Below, piece by piece: positions 63,260 through 64,000 of a DNA stretch of 64,000 nt. The notes beneath the pieces are model-generated. The model saw nothing but the letters and a program-made list of their open reading frames with translations, did not search any database and was not told the origin of the DNA. Location of the stretch: positions 310,001 through 374,000 of the forward strand of contig JAYRYZ010000001.1 in the NCBI GenBank assembly GCA_041916775.1, read 5' to 3'. A program made the position numbers and the translations under genes. This DNA comes from UBA2357 sp041916775. Lineage in GTDB: Bacteria; Pseudomonadota; Gammaproteobacteria; Burkholderiales; Rhodocyclaceae. The first letter of the stretch is position 1. Each line of letters begins with the position of its first letter.

Positions 63260-64000
63260 TGACTGAAAAGAAATCCGAAAAGAACGTCCGGAAGGACACT
63301 GCCGGGAACGCCGGCAAGTCACGCCGTCGCGCCACTCCATCCAAGACCGTTTCGCCGGTACGGCGCGCCGATCCGTTCTTCGAACGCGAGTCCGCCGACT
63401 ACGAGAACCCGCTGCCGAGCCGTGAGTACGTCACGCAGTTGCTCGCCGAGCAGGGCGTGCCGCTGCCCTTCGAAACCCTTTGCGCCTTGCTGGAGATCCT
63501 GCCTGAGGAGGAGGGCCTCTTCGAGCGCCGTCTGCGCGCGATGGAGCGCGACGCTCAGGTGCTCAAGAATCGCCGCGGCGCCTACATCCTGCCCGACAAG
63601 GCGGACCTCTTCCCCGGTCGGGTGGCGGGCCACGCCGATGGTTTCGGCTTCATCATCCGCGACGACAGACAGCCCGATGTGTTTCTCGGTCCCAAGGACA
63701 TGCGCGAGGTGTTGCATGGCGACCGGGTGCTGGCGCGCATCGTCGGCACCGACCGGCGCGGACGGCCCGAGGGGCGCATCGTCGAGATCCTCGAGCGCGG
63801 CAACCGGCGCGTGGTCGGTCGGGTGCGCAACGAGCATGGCGTGATGATCGTGGTGCCGGAGGATCGCCGCATCGCGCAGGACATCCTCATCGCGCCGGGC
63901 GGCAAGAAGGTCGCGGAAGGGCAGGTGGTCACGGTCGAACTCGTCGAGCAACCCACCAAGTTCGCCCAGCCGATCGGGCGCATCACCGAGGTGCTCGGCA
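63259..64000 (+). CDS. rnr: Ribonuclease R (3' truncated by the window)
   Basis: RNase R is a processive 3'-5' exonuclease that degrades structured RNA. From ATG 63259 the frame stays open to the window end (247 codons). The visible part has a Lys/Arg-rich start, a helix-turn-helix-like region (about residues 55-110, SREYVTQLLAEQGVPLPFETLCALL), a cold-shock domain (GRVAGHADGFGFIIRDD, about 115-165) and the start of the next OB domain. The RNB catalytic domain and S1 domain lie beyond the window; full proteins have about 750-850 residues. No strong Shine-Dalgarno is seen, and the start overlaps a tRNA promoter. Confidence 0.92.
   Translation, partial: MTEKKSEKNVRKDTAGNAGKSRRRATPSKTVSPVRRADPFFERESADYENPLPSREYVTQLLAEQGVPLPFETLCALLEILPEEEGLFERRLRAMERDAQVLKNRRGAYILPDKADLFPGRVAGHADGFGFIIRDDRQPDVFLGPKDMREVLHGDRVLARIVGTDRRGRPEGRIVEILERGNRRVVGRVRNEHGVMIVVPEDRRIAQDILIAPGGKKVAEGQVVTVELVEQPTKFAQPIGRITEVLG

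Overview
The window is a chromosomal segment of a high-GC betaproteobacterium. Gene order and protein style point to the Rhodocyclales (Thauera/Azoarcus-like): the dcw tail murC-ddl-ftsQAZ-lpxC, the block pilF-rodZ-ispG-hisS-yfgM-bamB-der-hfq-hflX-hflK-hflC-DUF2065-hisZ-purA, and queA-tgt-yajC-secDF. The species is an inference from gene order, not from a marker search. No insertion sequence, prophage or CRISPR array was seen.

Layout. 1-6638 (+): cell division and lipid A genes (murC truncated by the window edge, ddl, ftsQ, ftsA, ftsZ, lpxC, a 61-aa membrane protein). 6653-11385: a DciA-like gene (-), secA and argJ (+). 11390-21218 (-): a six-gene membrane-stress-type operon, in transcription order YjfI/DUF2170, PspA, a small ribbon-helix-helix-like protein, a YqiJ-type OB-fold membrane protein, a YqiK-type flotillin and a 1764-aa AAA+ ATPase. 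It starts from a near-consensus sigma-70 promoter that lies inside a nested palindrome. 21398-34134 (-): a five-gene signalling operon, in order a CarH/LitR-like B12-binding MerR regulator, a CheB-CheR-PAS fusion broken by two in-frame TAG codons, a PAS-GGDEF-EAL protein, a four-PAS hybrid kinase with Hpt, and a hybrid kinase with two receiver domains and a GGDEF domain. 34357-36819: a LysR remnant, apaG (-), purB and a DUF2322 gene (+). 36934-42496 (-): queA, tgt, yajC, secD, secF. Then a tRNA-Leu(CAA) (+), an NhaR-like LysR gene (-), a Bax-inhibitor-1 family gene, accA, tilS and ndk (+). 47596-62776 (+): the long housekeeping run rlmN to purA. Last come two identical tRNA-Leu(CAG) genes (-) and the start of rnr (+), cut by the window end.

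Most of the window is ordinary core genome. The unusual material is the two adjacent minus-strand operons between argJ and apaG. The first joins PspA, flotillin, an NfeD-like partner and a giant ATPase, which suggests a membrane-domain maintenance module under its own repressor-style operator. The second places a probable light- or cobalamin-sensing regulator ahead of methyl-transfer, phosphorelay and cyclic-di-GMP proteins. Its CheB-CheR gene is interrupted twice by TAG yet otherwise keeps one open frame of about 985 codons.
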